Below are positions 12,901 to 23,932 of a stretch of DNA of 64,000 nt, piece by piece; the first letter of the stretch is position 1, and every line of letters begins with the position of its first letter. The notes under the pieces are model-generated. The model was not told where the DNA came from. It ran no database searches and was given only the letters and a program-made list of their open reading frames with translations. The stretch is taken from assembly GCF_000003815.2 (NCBI RefSeq), contig NC_049990.1, positions 16,153,548 to 16,217,547 of the forward strand, read 5' to 3'. The position numbers and the translations under genes were made by a program. This stretch comes from Branchiostoma floridae (Eukaryota; Chordata; Leptocardii; Amphioxiformes; Branchiostomatidae).

Positions 12901-15900
12901 TGAAATCATTTTCAGTCCCCTCGATTTTGAAAGGGAATCCTATCGAGCACCGAAGGTATGGTGTGACGTTGCGCGCCATTTCTAGGGGGTCTGGGTCCCA
13001 GAAAATTTTAAAATCAAGACCCCTGAAACACTATTTCCTGCATTTTGAGGTGCAAATTTTGCTTGTAGACTAAGCTATTCAATGGCATCTGTTTTAGTGA
13101 AGAAGAATACACGGGTTTCAGTTTTTTTTAATATCTTTATATATCAATTTTTGTCTGTCCCAGGGGACGGAATGGGGAAATTTTTTTTCAGCCTGCCGTT
13201 ACGTACTGTTCAACGTGGAGTGATTCTTGTAAAAAGAGGGGAAATGAAACAAATGACCCAAAAGACCCAAAGTTGATTCTTGTAAAATGAAATTAAGCGA
13301 ATGTTCGGTTCTAATGTTTGGCTATCTCTTGTAGTTCACAGAAGAAAGGGAAGCACTGCTGAAGGCGGCTGTGGCATCCGGACTGACAAACTTCTGTATG
13401 AAACACTTGCGGGAGTATCGTGCATGTGAGGCGCCTCCTCCTTCTGGCTGGCTCCGTATCCGCAGGTCAGTTTTACCCTTCCGGTGTTTCCAAGATTACT
13501 TGAAAGCGGGTTTATTTTAACTGCGAGTCAAGAAATATTTGGGGCCCAATTGTGCCCCAAACACCTCGGTAGCCATAGGTTATTCGACATAGGGGTCTCG
13601 CCCCAAAGTGACAAAAATAGTCCGTAAACTACCCGGCGGGGCCCCTTTTCCCAATTCTGGTCGTTTTATAAGTCTAAACCCTATTGTTAAAACACCGGCA
13701 GGGCCCCCGACGGGAACCCGGCTGTTGTTTTACAGTTTCTCTTGTTCGTTATCTGATTTTGATAAGAGTAAATCTTGGAGGAATCAACCTGTTACCGACT
13801 AAAAGATTCATCAAATTTTATTCTACTAAGTGGCCTGATTTCTTTGTACATGTGTCGTTATGCACGTGTGACGTCGGGACTGAGTCAAAAGTTATTGAAA
13901 GAAGTCGATATCGCCCCCTGTCCCGGTTAAGAGAAAGTTGGCATGCCCTTGTGGTTTGCGTTGTTACCCTCATAAAGTAGGCCAGTATGCAGAACATCAA
14001 CCAAAGGCAATATAGTGATGCCATGGTTTTATTGTATTAAAAATGGTTTAATTTTATTGTATTAAAACATGTAAAGTCCCAGTTGAAAAATAGGTCAAAG
14101 TTAGACCTGTATAAATGAATAAATACAGTGAAATGAAGGAAAGTAAAGTAATTTAATTTCAAAATATATAGAGAGACGACTGCAGCTGCGATTGGCCCAT
14201 CAGACATCCACGTGCAAGTGGTTGTTCCTCACGCTCCAACCGCTGACCACCACACGGCATTGAGAATCTACGCCAGATACCCCGGTCCTGATGACGTACT
14301 CATCCTCCACGGTGATGTCCTCCGTCTCGTCATCACTCACATCAAGATGGAGATAGAGATGTTGCTAGGCAACAGTCACGTGGTGTCCATCAGCATCTTC
14401 CAGGCTGACGCCTATGGGACGAGATCACCCACACAACAGCAGGATCATCTTTCTACAGTTGGTCCAGCTGTTTACAAAGACGACGCGCTCAGTTTTAAGG
14501 AGATGATCGCTGCCCTATCGGTGGTTGCCTGTGTTGTGATTGCTGTGGTAGTCCTTATCATCTACAAGAAGTAAGTCAATGATTTATCGTGTTTAATGTG
14601 CTCATCAATGAATAGATAGGTGTATTTGTGAAGGTAGACGGTTTTAAAGGTGTTTGATCCGGGACGAGTTTCATAGTTTTCAATGGTAATTGTACAACAA
14701 TATTACCGGTGTGACAGCGATCTCGCCCCCCCGTGATCTCGCCCCCCCGGGGGCGAAATCACTAGCGATCTCGCCCCCCCGGGGCGAAATCACTAGTGAT
14801 CTCGCCCTCCCCGGCTAGTGATCTCGCCCCCCTACCTCGCCCCCCTTTAGCGATTTCGCCCCCCCCCCAAAAAAAACGGGTTTACATGACATTTTAGAAG
14901 TTGATTGGTATAAATCACAAAATGCAGTTTCAGAATGATATAAGTACACGAGTTTGATACATAACTCAACTCATAGTATCAATATTAACGTAATTACATG
15001 GTAATAAGATAGTTGAACTTGTTTCAGACAAGGAGGGTTGGGTCCCTTGTATTCCCATTATTGCATATACCTGAGTCTTGACAGAAGATGTATTTCATTG
15101 TATTCACCTGTCCTCGAGCAACCTATATATCTCCAATATGAAGTCTCTACCATGAAGTGACCACAAAAGAACTATGTAATGTCTTTATTAATTATGCAAA
15201 TATTAGGTATTAATTAGAATAACGCACATTTTGGTATATGCACCTGGCCAAGGAATATCTTCACCTCCAACATGACTGTTTTTTCTAGTATTTAGGAACT
15301 GATGCATTTACCCGTGTTTCTTAAGACTGGTACTTTACCAGTGTTTGTGTAGCATTTATCAACAGCTATATCAACTTGCGCGTAGATAGTGTTTATAATG
15401 AGAAACTATTATTCACGTGTGTTTTTGTTAGTGCTTTGGAAATGTTTCCAGCACAAGAAAGAAAGCACTTTTACAAATTGAAAACATATAGCTGACGTAT
15501 TCCGTACCATAGACGGTGTTGATTTATACGTTCGCAGTAGCACTGTTTTTATACCACCTCAGCTGCAAAAATTGTCTTTTTCAATTCAATGTCATGTTTG
15601 CACCGAACAATATAGTATGGACTTTCGAGACATCTTACGGTACGGTAATAAGGTGCCATATAGGTACCAGGTAACACACCATATACGTTACTCCCCAGGT
15701 GCAGTATAGTACCAGGTAGCGCACCTGTAATATGTAGTAACCAGCTGCTCTTGGGGGGGGGGGGGGGCTAAAACGCTAAAGGGGGGCGAAAACGCTAGTG
15801 ATCTCCCCCCCGGGGGGGCGAAATCCCCGGGGGGGGGCGAAATCCCTGTCACACCGGTACACAACCGTTTTATTAATTAACCGTTTCAGTGACCGCCTGT

Positions 15901-16441
15901 TGCCTTTTTCAGGGAAGTTGTGATTGCTTAACTTTGCACTGCATCATAGATGTCACTGATTATACATACGGTCCCAAGCATAAAGTATTCACAAATATTC
16001 ATAGATAGTTAACGCAGTGTTACGCTTAGCAGCTATTACGTTTGGTGTAGCATCTGTAAACAGCGACGCCTATGCTGCAGTGCAATGCGAATCAGTCAGA
16101 ATAACTTATCCCGAGGACGGTGACAGACAATCACAGAGACGACGTTTGAATAAAACATTTGGTTATGTGCAAAAAAAATCTTGTTATTCATATAGTTCTT
16201 CCTAGAATTGACAAAAATCATAGTCCCGAAAAAAATAGCCCGATAGATACTTCAAGTTACTTGTGAGAGTTGTGTACGATTTAAAAAAAGACTAATACTC
16301 AATGTTATCTAATCTCTCCACAGAGCCAACACAAAGAAGATTGTTCCCAATGCTCCCCAAGCATGGACGCAAAACATCACGTTCCAACCTGATCTGGTGG
16401 ATAATGTCCAGAAAGGCGAAAAGTCAACCAGAATTATCTGA
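3987..16441 (+). CDS. Mucin-like vWD/EGF transmembrane protein (MUC4-like), 3' part
   Basis: Fifteen coding exons: 3987-4237, 4791-4959, 5301-5567, 6230-6441, 6863-6993, 7424-7626, 7930-8055, 8652-8768, 9198-9335, 11261-11386, 11929-12054, 12380-12546, 13335-13465, 14172-14570, 16324-16441. All have GT-AG borders, phases agree throughout, and they give 893 residues plus stop. Order: the C-terminal part of a MUC4/SUSD2-type vWD domain (RTQGLLGRWDGDKSNDF; later CLFDISHTGDVQVGE), a cadherin-like stretch (AISGPVALYLSPGEVVEIEL), eight EGF modules, a membrane-proximal domain I cannot assign, one TM helix (VVACVVIAVVVLIIYKK) and a short cytoplasmic tail ending STRII. Several EGF modules have DxDEC calcium motifs and C-x-N/D-x4-F/Y-x-C-x-C hydroxylation consensus. 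Exons 6-11 are bounded by phase-1 introns at both ends except the first, the usual signature of module shuffling. The vWD start and signal peptide must lie upstream of the window. Likely a cell-surface adhesion or mucus protein; ligand unknown. Confidence 0.85.
4495..4580 (-). repeat. Fragment of dispersed SINE-like repeat
   Basis: Contains GGGCTCTTTAACGTGCTCG followed by CAAACACATGACCTCCATTTAA. The same block occurs at 34045-34205, 50490-50640 and 58110-58290, and reverse-complemented near 36930-37040 and 63270-63410. It looks like the body of a dispersed retroposon. Confidence 0.55.
5110..5235 (-). repeat. Interspersed repeat (TGACGTCA...GGGTCAAAGG...ACCTGCCGCC family)
   Basis: Reverse-strand copy of the unit tandemly repeated at 12663-12887. 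The shared landmarks are GGCGGCAGGTATCGACTTCC, a CCTTTGACCCACTC stretch and ATGACGTCAC, in the same order. Further weak copies lie near 4300-4335 and 13865-13915, all within introns of the mucin-like gene. Confidence 0.6.
7770..7895. repeat. Two-copy direct tandem repeat of about 76 bp
   Basis: The stretch ATTTGAAGGATTTTGTATTC followed by TA(G/A)CGCAGATTTACG(T/C)AGCAATGTT occurs twice, 76 bases apart, in the intron before the first calcium-binding EGF exon. No coding potential. Confidence 0.75.
9560..9740. repeat. Interstitial telomere-like (CCCTAA)n tract
   Basis: About 180 bp of perfect and degenerate CCCTAA units (reverse complement TTAGGG, the metazoan/deuterostome telomere repeat), with variants such as CACTAA and CCAGAA. 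It sits in the intron between EGF exons ending at 9335 and starting at 11261, flanked by unique sequence and coding exons, so it is interstitial rather than a chromosome end. Confidence 0.9.
9855..9945. repeat. Short array around palindromic core CTGGATATCCAG
   Basis: Three copies of a unit containing (G/C)TTCCTGGATATCCAG or a variant, lying just after the telomere-like tract and related to the array at 10330-10545. A single further copy lies near 10950. Confidence 0.7.
10330..10545. repeat. 39/42-bp minisatellite with palindromic core
   Basis: Five units of 39 or 42 bp, each with ACGAATCCTGGATATCCAG or a close variant followed by AAAACGGCTTGAACAGG. The 12-bp core CTGGATATCCAG is a perfect palindrome. 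Both unit lengths are multiples of three, so repetitive open frames appear on both strands; they have no domain and lie inside an intron. Confidence 0.85.
11085..11105. repeat. Poly-C tract
   Basis: A run of about 14-15 C bases in the intron before the EGF exon at 11261. It marks low complexity only, although such a run could form unusual structure. Confidence 0.8.
11448..11659. mobile_element. Small TIR element (MITE) with TA ends
   Basis: Terminal inverted repeats of about 31 bp. The left begins TAGACTCCCTTGCAGTCTTC, and the right ends with its reverse complement at 11658. A TA flanks both ends, consistent with a Tc1/mariner-type target duplication. The interior repeats CAAACTCCCTTCC. No coding capacity, so it would be non-autonomous. 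Confidence 0.8.
12663..12887 (+). repeat. Three-copy tandem repeat of 69-72 bp
   Basis: Each unit contains GTGACGTCA or a variant, GGGTCAAAG, a GGAAGT and ATACCTGCCGCC. It lies in the intron after the last EGF exon and is the same family as the dispersed copies at 5110-5235 and 13865-13915. Confidence 0.8.
14707..15860. mobile_element. TIR element with G/C-run subterminal repeats
   Basis: Ends are CCGGTGTGACAG (left) and CTGTCACACCGG (right), both flanked by TA. Inside each end lie repeated blocks of GCGATCTCGCCCCCC on the left and their complements GGGGGGGCGAAATC on the right. The 1-kb interior is AT-rich without a transposase-like frame. It is probably a non-autonomous DNA transposon in the last intron of the mucin-like gene. 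The G-runs could form quadruplexes and may also carry assembly errors. Confidence 0.75.
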
Positions 16442-18943
16442 GGAAGCCTTGTAGATGTGTATATTCAGCTTTATAAAGATAAAAGAGAGAGAACTTCGAC
16501 CTGAGGTGTGCGGATCAGCTTTCTTTGCCGAAAGTCAGATATCCACTTCTCTCTAGTTGAAGTAGGCATTGGAAGGGAATCCTCAGCTGGACATTTCGAC
16601 AAAGTCTTCGTAAATTCCATTGCATAAGGTACACGACCCACACAGCTCTGATTACAATTCACCCTTATCCCCCCCCCCCCCACTTATCTATTGATTTTTA
16701 AACAAACGTCGACTGGAAATTAATGATTGAAACTTCGGTGGATATCGAAAAAAAAGATTCATAATATATGATTGTTCCTCATAATTGAGTTGTGCACCTA
16801 TGCCTTTATAAGGGCCGAAAACGTATTGAAATGTGTACCCCGTAGGACGGGGAACAACAGAAAACAAACGGGGTATATGTGTTTTCGTGTGTGTTGCGTA
16901 TGTGTTTTGTATGTGTTTGTGATTTGCTTCAAATTTGATCTATAAATGCTTGTTCTGGTATTCTACCATTGTGCTTACATTGATGTATACAAAGGCATGC
17001 TCATAATGTAGCGTATTTTTGTGAAAATTACAATTTTGATACCGTGTGCATTCACTATTATAATATGCCATGACAAATATTCCATTGAATGTGCTATGCT
17101 TCATCAATTGTGTGTACAAAGATAAATAATTTTTCAAATATATCTATTTTGCTCTGCACCGCCAAGCACTATCTACCTAAAAAGTAGACAAACAACGTTA
17201 CACATGTAAAAATGTATTTTACAATCACACTGTATGTCATACCTATATAAACTTACATTATAAAACACCTTGAAACATATATATCTTTCTACATTTATGT
17301 ACATTTGTCGTATCATTTCATATATTAAAAGTTCTAAAAAATGTACCCAGTCTGATTATCTTAAACTATTGCACAAACCATAGCCCGATTCCATAGTTCC
17401 AAAGCATAAATATTAAGACTAAAAGCAAGAATGATGAATACACGAAGGTATTTAGTGCTGCAATTCTTAAATGGGTCTTTTCCAAAAATATGACGAAACA
17501 ATGTTGTATCGTGAGTTAAATCTCCCTTTACCTACTGAATTAACTTCAGCAACTCCTGAACATGTGAATTGCAAACGTACAACAATGTTCACACACAATT
17601 CAATCTTTACAACTGGAACGTCCGGAAGCAATCTTTGAATCTTATTCAGGGGTAGACTTGCCTTTACACCATGTTATAAAGAAATATCATTTGTTACCTT
17701 TACACATGTCACCAAAGCAATGAGAAAAACTTTTCATCAAAAACCATATCATGGATTCCACTGCACGATGAGAGACGCAGAGCACTCTGGGTAACAAAGA
17801 GCCAATCAACATCATCCACATGTGCGTAATTTGTATCTAGTGCAGTGTAATGTGGTCCCATATTACCCATAGTGCCCTGTTTCTCCCAGCAGGCAATGGG
17901 ATCCCCGAAAACAATCACAATGGAAGACAGAAAAGACATCATACAGTATAAGGCCACTATCTGAGCTCTGAAATAATCGAGCAACTGTACAGTAAAAGTA
18001 ACATTACTGAATAGGACTTAACTGTATTCAATATCATCCCCCCACAAAACTATCCTTCTGTTTGGGAAAAATATATGAATCAAATCTGACTTCTAAAAGA
18101 AATACTAAAAAGGAATTTCCTGAGGTAAAAGTAAAACGTTGCCATTTCTCTTCTTTGTTAAGAAAATTAAAAAAAAAATGGCACATTTCAGTATTTTCCA
18201 GTATAATTCTTCGTTAAAATTTATGATGCTGTCACTACAAATATTCCAATGTAACCTTCAAACATTACTTATACACAGAAGTACATAATAATAATGAACG
18301 ATTTATTACTAGATACAGTTTGTTTGTTTCTCATCTATCAACAGCTCTGGCTGCCATACAACACTGTAGTACTAGAAGAATTCTTGTCAATATTGAGGTA
18401 GAAAGTTAAACATCATTAGGACACAAGATGCAGAAATCTGATGCAGAACCAAGTGCCACATAAGCCATATGCAAATTATTCAATTACTGACTCTAATTGC
18501 GTAGATAGCAGAAGTTAAACACTGTTAGAAACAACTGTGGTATTGCAGTGGAAAGGTTGTGTCTGCATATAATAAAATCCAAAACAAGACAAAGAAAATA
18601 TCTACAACGATAAACAAAATTAAAATCTTAACTCCTCTCAAATCTAAAAATGGTTTTCCTTGTAAAGTTTGTAGAGAGTATTGACACAGGTTAGATATAG
18701 AGATTGTTGTTCAGTATGTACTACTGGCAGCATGGCTTTGGTTAAAACGTGTAAATCTCATGCAAAAGTGTTGTGTAATACTGAATTGATGCCGCATTGT
18801 ACATGGTAAACATTGCTGTGAAATTACTGTGCCAGTTGGCACCAATGATACATTGCAGTGGCATCAAAACTTTGAGCACTAGGGCAACATTACACTGACC
18901 ACTTTTGCAAGGGAAGGTACACTTCCTAGGACTGCACTGTCAG
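16442..18943. other. Convergent intergenic/3'UTR region, no gene seen
   Basis: The mucin-like gene ends at 16441 on the plus strand and the patatin-like gene ends at 18944 on the minus strand, so both 3' UTRs lie here. The region is AT-rich, with a poly-C run at about 16670-16681 and GT-rich sequence near 16870-16920. Short open frames show no domain. Confidence 0.6.
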
Positions 18944-21900
18944 CTATACAGTAGTCTCTCTTTCTACATACAGTCCATTCTGTACTTCTACATTGTAGTA
19001 GCCATTCTCTTTAAGATATCTCTCTGTATCTTGGAATCCTCTCGTATAGTATTCCTCCAAGACTTCCTGTTTGGGTGGTTTGAGTGCGTGAATGCCGCGC
19101 CGTGTGTTGGAAGGGTTCACCCTTAGGGACTGGTTTGCCACCTTCAAACGCCAGTTGCGTCCGGGATTGTCCTGCGGAGAGATGTCGTGGTCGCCTGAAA
19201 ACGGCGACACGGTGATGGTGGGGCCTCCAAACTGTGGTCTCGGGAGGTTGTCCGTCCATCCTCCGTCTAGCCACTTCTACATGCAGAAAAGGATATGTGG
19301 TGAGGGAGTCTCCAAAGTTTCAGATAAAAATGCCCTTGCAGTTCAAAAACAAGCTGCCAGGAGGCCCAAACTTATATCACTTCTCCCAGAACTAAAAAAC
19401 TAAAAATCTTCCATCCAAAAATAAAGACCATCGTTATTCCATAAACGTAGGTTCCACTGCAATATGAGGGAAAGTTGCTAGGAGGCCTGTAAATAATCTT
19501 TGGAATCGCAACTGCACATTCTTACCTCTCCTCTGAAGACAGGATAATCTCTGCCACAGTAGTAGGGAATGAAGCAGCTTCCTAAAAGAATCTGCAACAA
19601 TTAATTTGAATAGAATTAGTTAACAGTGTCAGTATGTGAACTCTTGCACAGGACTGCACAGGAATACCTTAAAACCAATACTATGAGAAGGCTCACCCCT
19701 AAGTTGTCGACAAAATATGTCTGTGTACTAATACATGTACAGTAGCAATGATTACATATAAAGAACTAATTTAAAGGCAAGTGGTGTTGTATCCCAAATG
19801 GGTTGTCATCTCAGATAGGCTCCTAGACCCAACTGGATATTCCAAACAGTTTACAGTAACAACTGCCCATCTTTAATCTTAAGTCTTCATTCTATCCAAA
19901 CAAGTCAACTAAATACGGAAACTTGTTTACAACTTGCAGTCCTGTCAATCACCATGATTAACAGCACTTGAACGAACTTAATGGGATATCTATTTCTTAT
20001 TTGTATCTCAAGCACGACACGTCTTGGATAAGGCCTGAATGGGATACAACAAAGGCTTCTACTGACCAGAATCAGTTCTTCCCTGCTGTTGAATGTTGAG
20101 ATGATTTCACCCCTTGAGTCCCTCACCCTTGTCACGGCTATGTGCAGTCTGTGATTGGCCAGCTCGTGAGCGTTGCTAGGCAACATGTCCTCCAGGAAAT
20201 GCCTGAGTTTCTCCAGCATGTTAAACCTGTCATTTGTACAGAACAACAAATAATTGTTTATTGTGATGAATATGAACAAATTACTCCATCTAATTAGCCC
20301 TTAAACTGCCAGAGTTTCAGCACTATAAAATGCCATCAGTGCCAGGGTTGGCTGCTGACCTCCAAAAAGAACCCCCCGAACAAGGCCCTAACTTCCGGGG
20401 TTCGTGCGCTACGTGCGCGCCAAGTTGCTACTTCGTGGGAATGCACTATCCCGGATATATCCGGGTGTGGCACACAGGACATGTATATGTGTGCCGGATA
20501 TATCCGGGTTTGCCAGTTTAAGGGTTAGGATTACTAAGGAAGACATGGACAAGTTTTAGCTTACATTTGCAATGTACTTTCAAGTGCCCATCCCTTGGGA
20601 CTGTAGACTAGACTTTATGAAAGATTGAAAAAAAAGATTGTTAGTGGGATTGGCTACAGAGTGGGAACCAACTCAAGGAAAATGGAACAATGAAGAAGTT
20701 TATTTGCAAGTTCGTGCCTGAGGGCTAATTGCAAGTACATGGTATAAACATAGTAGATATACAAGTGACAATGGACAGTTATGAACAATATTCTACTGTA
20801 ATACTAGTGTTAGCTATTTCTAAACAGGTTGGGTTTGACTTCTTTTTTGGAAGCAGAGGCAGACGAAAAGCCCCACCTTTTCTAAAATTTGTGGGTTCTG
20901 CGATTTCAAGAGAAAAGTGGCTGCACAACTCTCATTGAGCCCTTAGAGGAGAGACCAGGACTCCAGCAGTAAGCCGAATTAATATTATTAATTTGTATTA
21001 GGCATAGTGTTATTAACACTATGCCTAATACAAATTATCTGTCACTTGTACTACCAGAACTCGAGTACAGTCATCAAGAGGGCATAGTCGGGCCCTGTGA
21101 ATCATTTTCCTTGGGAGGAAGATGCAGCATACCTGAACTGCCCACACTGAAAGTGAGACGGGAGGAGGCAGCAGTGCAGCTGTTAGAACAAATGCTTAGG
21201 AAGGACCACCCTCTGCATGACTTGGTACCACCCACAAGAACAGGGGCCACGGGACTCTCACTTAGGAACTCTAGCTCAATCAGTGTACCAAAAGCCCGAC
21301 CTACAGAGCTTAGCAACTCCTTCCTTCATTGCACCATCCATCTCTATAACAAGGCAATTACCCAGTAGTAGCATCAACACTTAGCCATTATGTGCACAGT
21401 TTGTACAAGAACAGGAGCCGAGGGAATCTCACTTAGAAACTCTAGCTCCATCAGTGTACTGAAAGCCTGTACTATATACCCTGGGACGCAGCATTCCTAA
21501 ACTGCCAACACTTAAATTGAGATGGGAGGAGTCAGCGGTGTAGCTGTTCGAACAAATACATTTGTACTTAGGAAGGACCACCCCCTACATGACTTGGTAC
21601 CACCCACAAGAATAGGAGCCACGGGACTCTCACTGTAGGAACTCTAGCTCAATCAGTGTACCGAAAGCTCATACTACAAGGCTTATTTGCATTACTCCTT
21701 TCTTCGTTGCGCCATCTGTCTCTATAACAAGGCAATTACCCAGTAGTACCATCAACACAGCCATTTTCTGCACAGTTTGTACAAGAACAGGGGCCACGGG
21801 ACTCTCACTCAGAAACTCTAGCTAAATCAGTGTACCGAAAGCTCGTACTACAAGGCTTAGCAAGTCCTTTCTTCATTGCACCATCCGTCACTATAACAAT

Positions 21901-23167
21901 ACCCAGTAGTACCATCAACACTTATTAGCCATTATGTGCACAGTTTGTACAAGAACAGCCACGGGACTCTCACTTAAAAACTCTAGCTCAATCAGCGTAT
22001 CGAAAGCTTGTATATATACTACAAGGCTTAGCAAGTCCTTTCTTCATTGCGCCATCCATCACTATAACAATACTCAGTAGTACCATCAACACGAAGCCAT
22101 TATCTACACAGTTTGTACAAGAACAGGAGCCACGGGACTCTCAGTGACGCTTAGAAACTCTAGCTCAATCAGTGTATCGAAAGCCCGTACTACAAGGCTT
22201 AGCAAGTCCCGTCTTCATTGCGCCATCCGTCACTATAATAAAGCTCAGTAGTACCATCAACACTTAGCCACTATCAATATGTAGTCTGGTAGAGACTATA
22301 AACCCTACCGTGGATTGAAAGCTCCCAGTGGAAGGTCCCTGATCTCTGCTGCTACTCCATAGGTGAAGTCTAGAGAGTACTGCAGGGAAAAGTGAGACAT
22401 TTCAGTATTTATCTACAATCTATATTAATCATCATTAACGATAACATTACAAGTGGTTAGGATTGTTGAATTATAGAATCTAAAAGTGTTGAGTCTGAAT
22501 TCCAAGGAGATATAAAAGTTGTATCTTGCATCTTTGGTAAAGGCACTGACAATTTCTCCACACAACTAGTAGTAGTATCCAGTATTTGATTACTGAGGCG
22601 AAAATGAAAACCTTGCTACTGTTAGTGTTATCCTCTTGGAAGAGAGTCATCTAGAGCACATAAAAGAACCCACCACACTTATCAATATCTAGTTGAGTAG
22701 TTGATCAAACTTATCAATAATGTACCCAGGACGCCAAGTCACAAACCCAGATGCTAAACCGTTATGCCAAAAGGCTCAAAGCTGTTTGCCATTGTCAGTT
22801 TAGCAGTCCTTGAACACTTAGTAACTGTTACAAGTGCTTTATTTATATGCATCCCCAACCAACCAAAAAACCAATCAAGCAAGCAACCAAACAACCAACC
22901 TCCAACTGACCCACAAAAAAATCAACAAACCACCAAAGAAAAAAAAACAAAAAAAACAAACAAACAGAAACTTGCCTGTAGCCTGTCCCTCCCCAGAACC
23001 ATCATGGCAGCTGCCAGTGACCCGGCCGACGCCCCTGCAAAGCACGTGACCTGGCTGAGTAGCGCCTGGCCGTGCTTCAGTAGGCAGGACGTCACGCCCA
23101 GGTGGTAGATTCCCAGGAAACCGCACCCCGCGAAGGTCATGTTCATCCGCGAGATGCCCTGGTGCAT
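18944..23167 (-). CDS. Patatin-like phospholipase/lipase (PNPLA2/ATGL group)
   Basis: Five coding exons on the minus strand: 23167-22976, 22379-22309, 20226-20067, 19591-19526, 19276-18944, giving 273 residues. The patatin core is complete: oxyanion loop AGCGFLGIYHLG (residues 13-24), nucleophile motif GASAG (about 45-49) and catalytic Asp in LDGGWTDNLP, followed by TVSPFSGDHDISPQD, a motif typical of the PNPLA1-5 group. The role would be triacylglycerol or acylglycerol hydrolysis at lipid droplets or membranes, inferred from the family. It lacks the long C-terminal region of vertebrate PNPLA2, so it is nearly a bare catalytic domain. Start chosen at ATG 23167; in-frame ATGs follow at residues 8 and 10, and an acceptor-like TGTGTAG lies just upstream, so a 5' noncoding or coding exon is possible. 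The first intron uses a GC donor. Confidence 0.85.
20298..20524. mobile_element. 227-bp MITE with CCCTTAAACTG ends and TTAG flanks
   Basis: Left end CCCTTAAACTGCCAG and right end CCAGTTTAAGGG are inverted repeats, flanked on both sides by TTAG (20294-20297 and 20525-20528), a likely 4-bp target duplication. The interior carries two palindromes of the form CCCGGATATATCCGGG, about 40 bp apart. It lies in an intron of the patatin-like gene. Confidence 0.7.
20991..21037. repeat. Perfect 23-bp hairpin with 1-nt loop
   Basis: The left arm 20991-21013 (AATTTGTATTAGGCATAGTG then TTA) is exactly the reverse complement of 21015-21037, with a single T between them. It lies in the intron between patatin exons at 20226 and 22309. 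Confidence 0.85.
21180..22265. repeat. Minisatellite of about 165-190 bp units
   Basis: About six diverged units, each with ACAAGAACAGG, CACGGGACTCTCACT, AACTCTAGCTCAATCAGTGT, a CTACAAGGCTTAGC block and GCCATCCGTC. GGAAGGACCACCC recurs at a longer spacing (about 21205 and 21570), suggesting a higher-order pair. It is intronic in the patatin-like gene; open frames here are repeat artefacts. Confidence 0.8.
22850..22972. repeat. CAAC/CAAA-rich low-complexity tract
   Basis: Plus-strand sequence dominated by CCAAC, CAAA and A runs, so the minus-strand transcript is U- and GU-rich. It lies directly downstream of the GC donor of the patatin-like gene. Confidence 0.8.
22974..22975 (-). other. Non-canonical GC donor of patatin-like intron 1
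   Basis: Exon 1 ends CTACAG and the intron starts GCAAGT, the classic consensus for GC-AG introns. The phase (0) matches the next exon, and the joined protein (GRDRLQ then YSLDFTYG) aligns in length with PNPLA2-type proteins. No GT donor fits nearby. On the transcribed strand the next 60 bases are very T-rich (TTTGTTTG and long T runs). Confidence 0.7.
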
Positions 23168-23932
23168 TGTGGGTCTGCCCAACCTCCTACACAAAGTAGA
23201 GACCGTTATCAACCATAACAGTTGAGAGACTCTTTACATGTTCTTACATAAGTTACAATACAAATGCTACAGAGTTGGACAAGTCCACGAGCCCTATTGT
23301 CCAGGGCAAGTGAAAGTGCTGATCAGGCAAGTGCAAGACCTACAATTTGGACACCACTTGCCGGCAAGGAAGATTTTTCCAATGAGATTTTTAACTAATT
23401 GTTACTTTTTACGGTCATGACATCAAGCAATGGTCAACATTGAAAAATATAGGCAATAATAAGAATTCCATTGCTGGAAGTGAAACTGCACATTAAAGTG
23501 ACATTTGAAGTTTGGGCAAGTGAACATTTGGTTCGGGAAAGTCAATTTTTATGTGCTTGCCCGATGGGACAAATGAATTTTTAGAAAACTTGTCCAACCC
23601 TGAAATGCTACTGTAACAGTCCTTTTGAAAAAAACGGCCTCCTCTGAGTACTTTATTTACATGCTGCTATAACTAGGGCACAGGATTTTTTTGGTGGCGC
23701 AATTAAAATCAACCTGGAACCCGGCAGCAAATAGACGCCATGACCTAAACATGAAAACAATGAGGGGTGCTCTGCAGTATCTGGCTGTCCTCCCAGATAT
23801 ATTTGTGGCTTCGGGGACCAACTGGGCATTAATTCCATCTTCTTAGATCAGGCTAATTTTTTTAACTGAAAAAAAAATCAGTACTGCATCTTGAAAATAA
23901 AATATTCAAAATGTTGCTCTTGTTAAACCATC

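Noticed and set aside
14212-14574. Stand-alone membrane protein ending at the stop at 14572
   Set aside because: The stop lies just past a strong donor (AAGAA|GTAAGT), and the frame continues in phase to the exon at 16324; it is the TM exon of the mucin-like gene.
21021-21368. 115-codon plus-strand frame in the patatin-gene intron
   Set aside because: It lies inside a diverged minisatellite; other units break the frame and no domain is visible.
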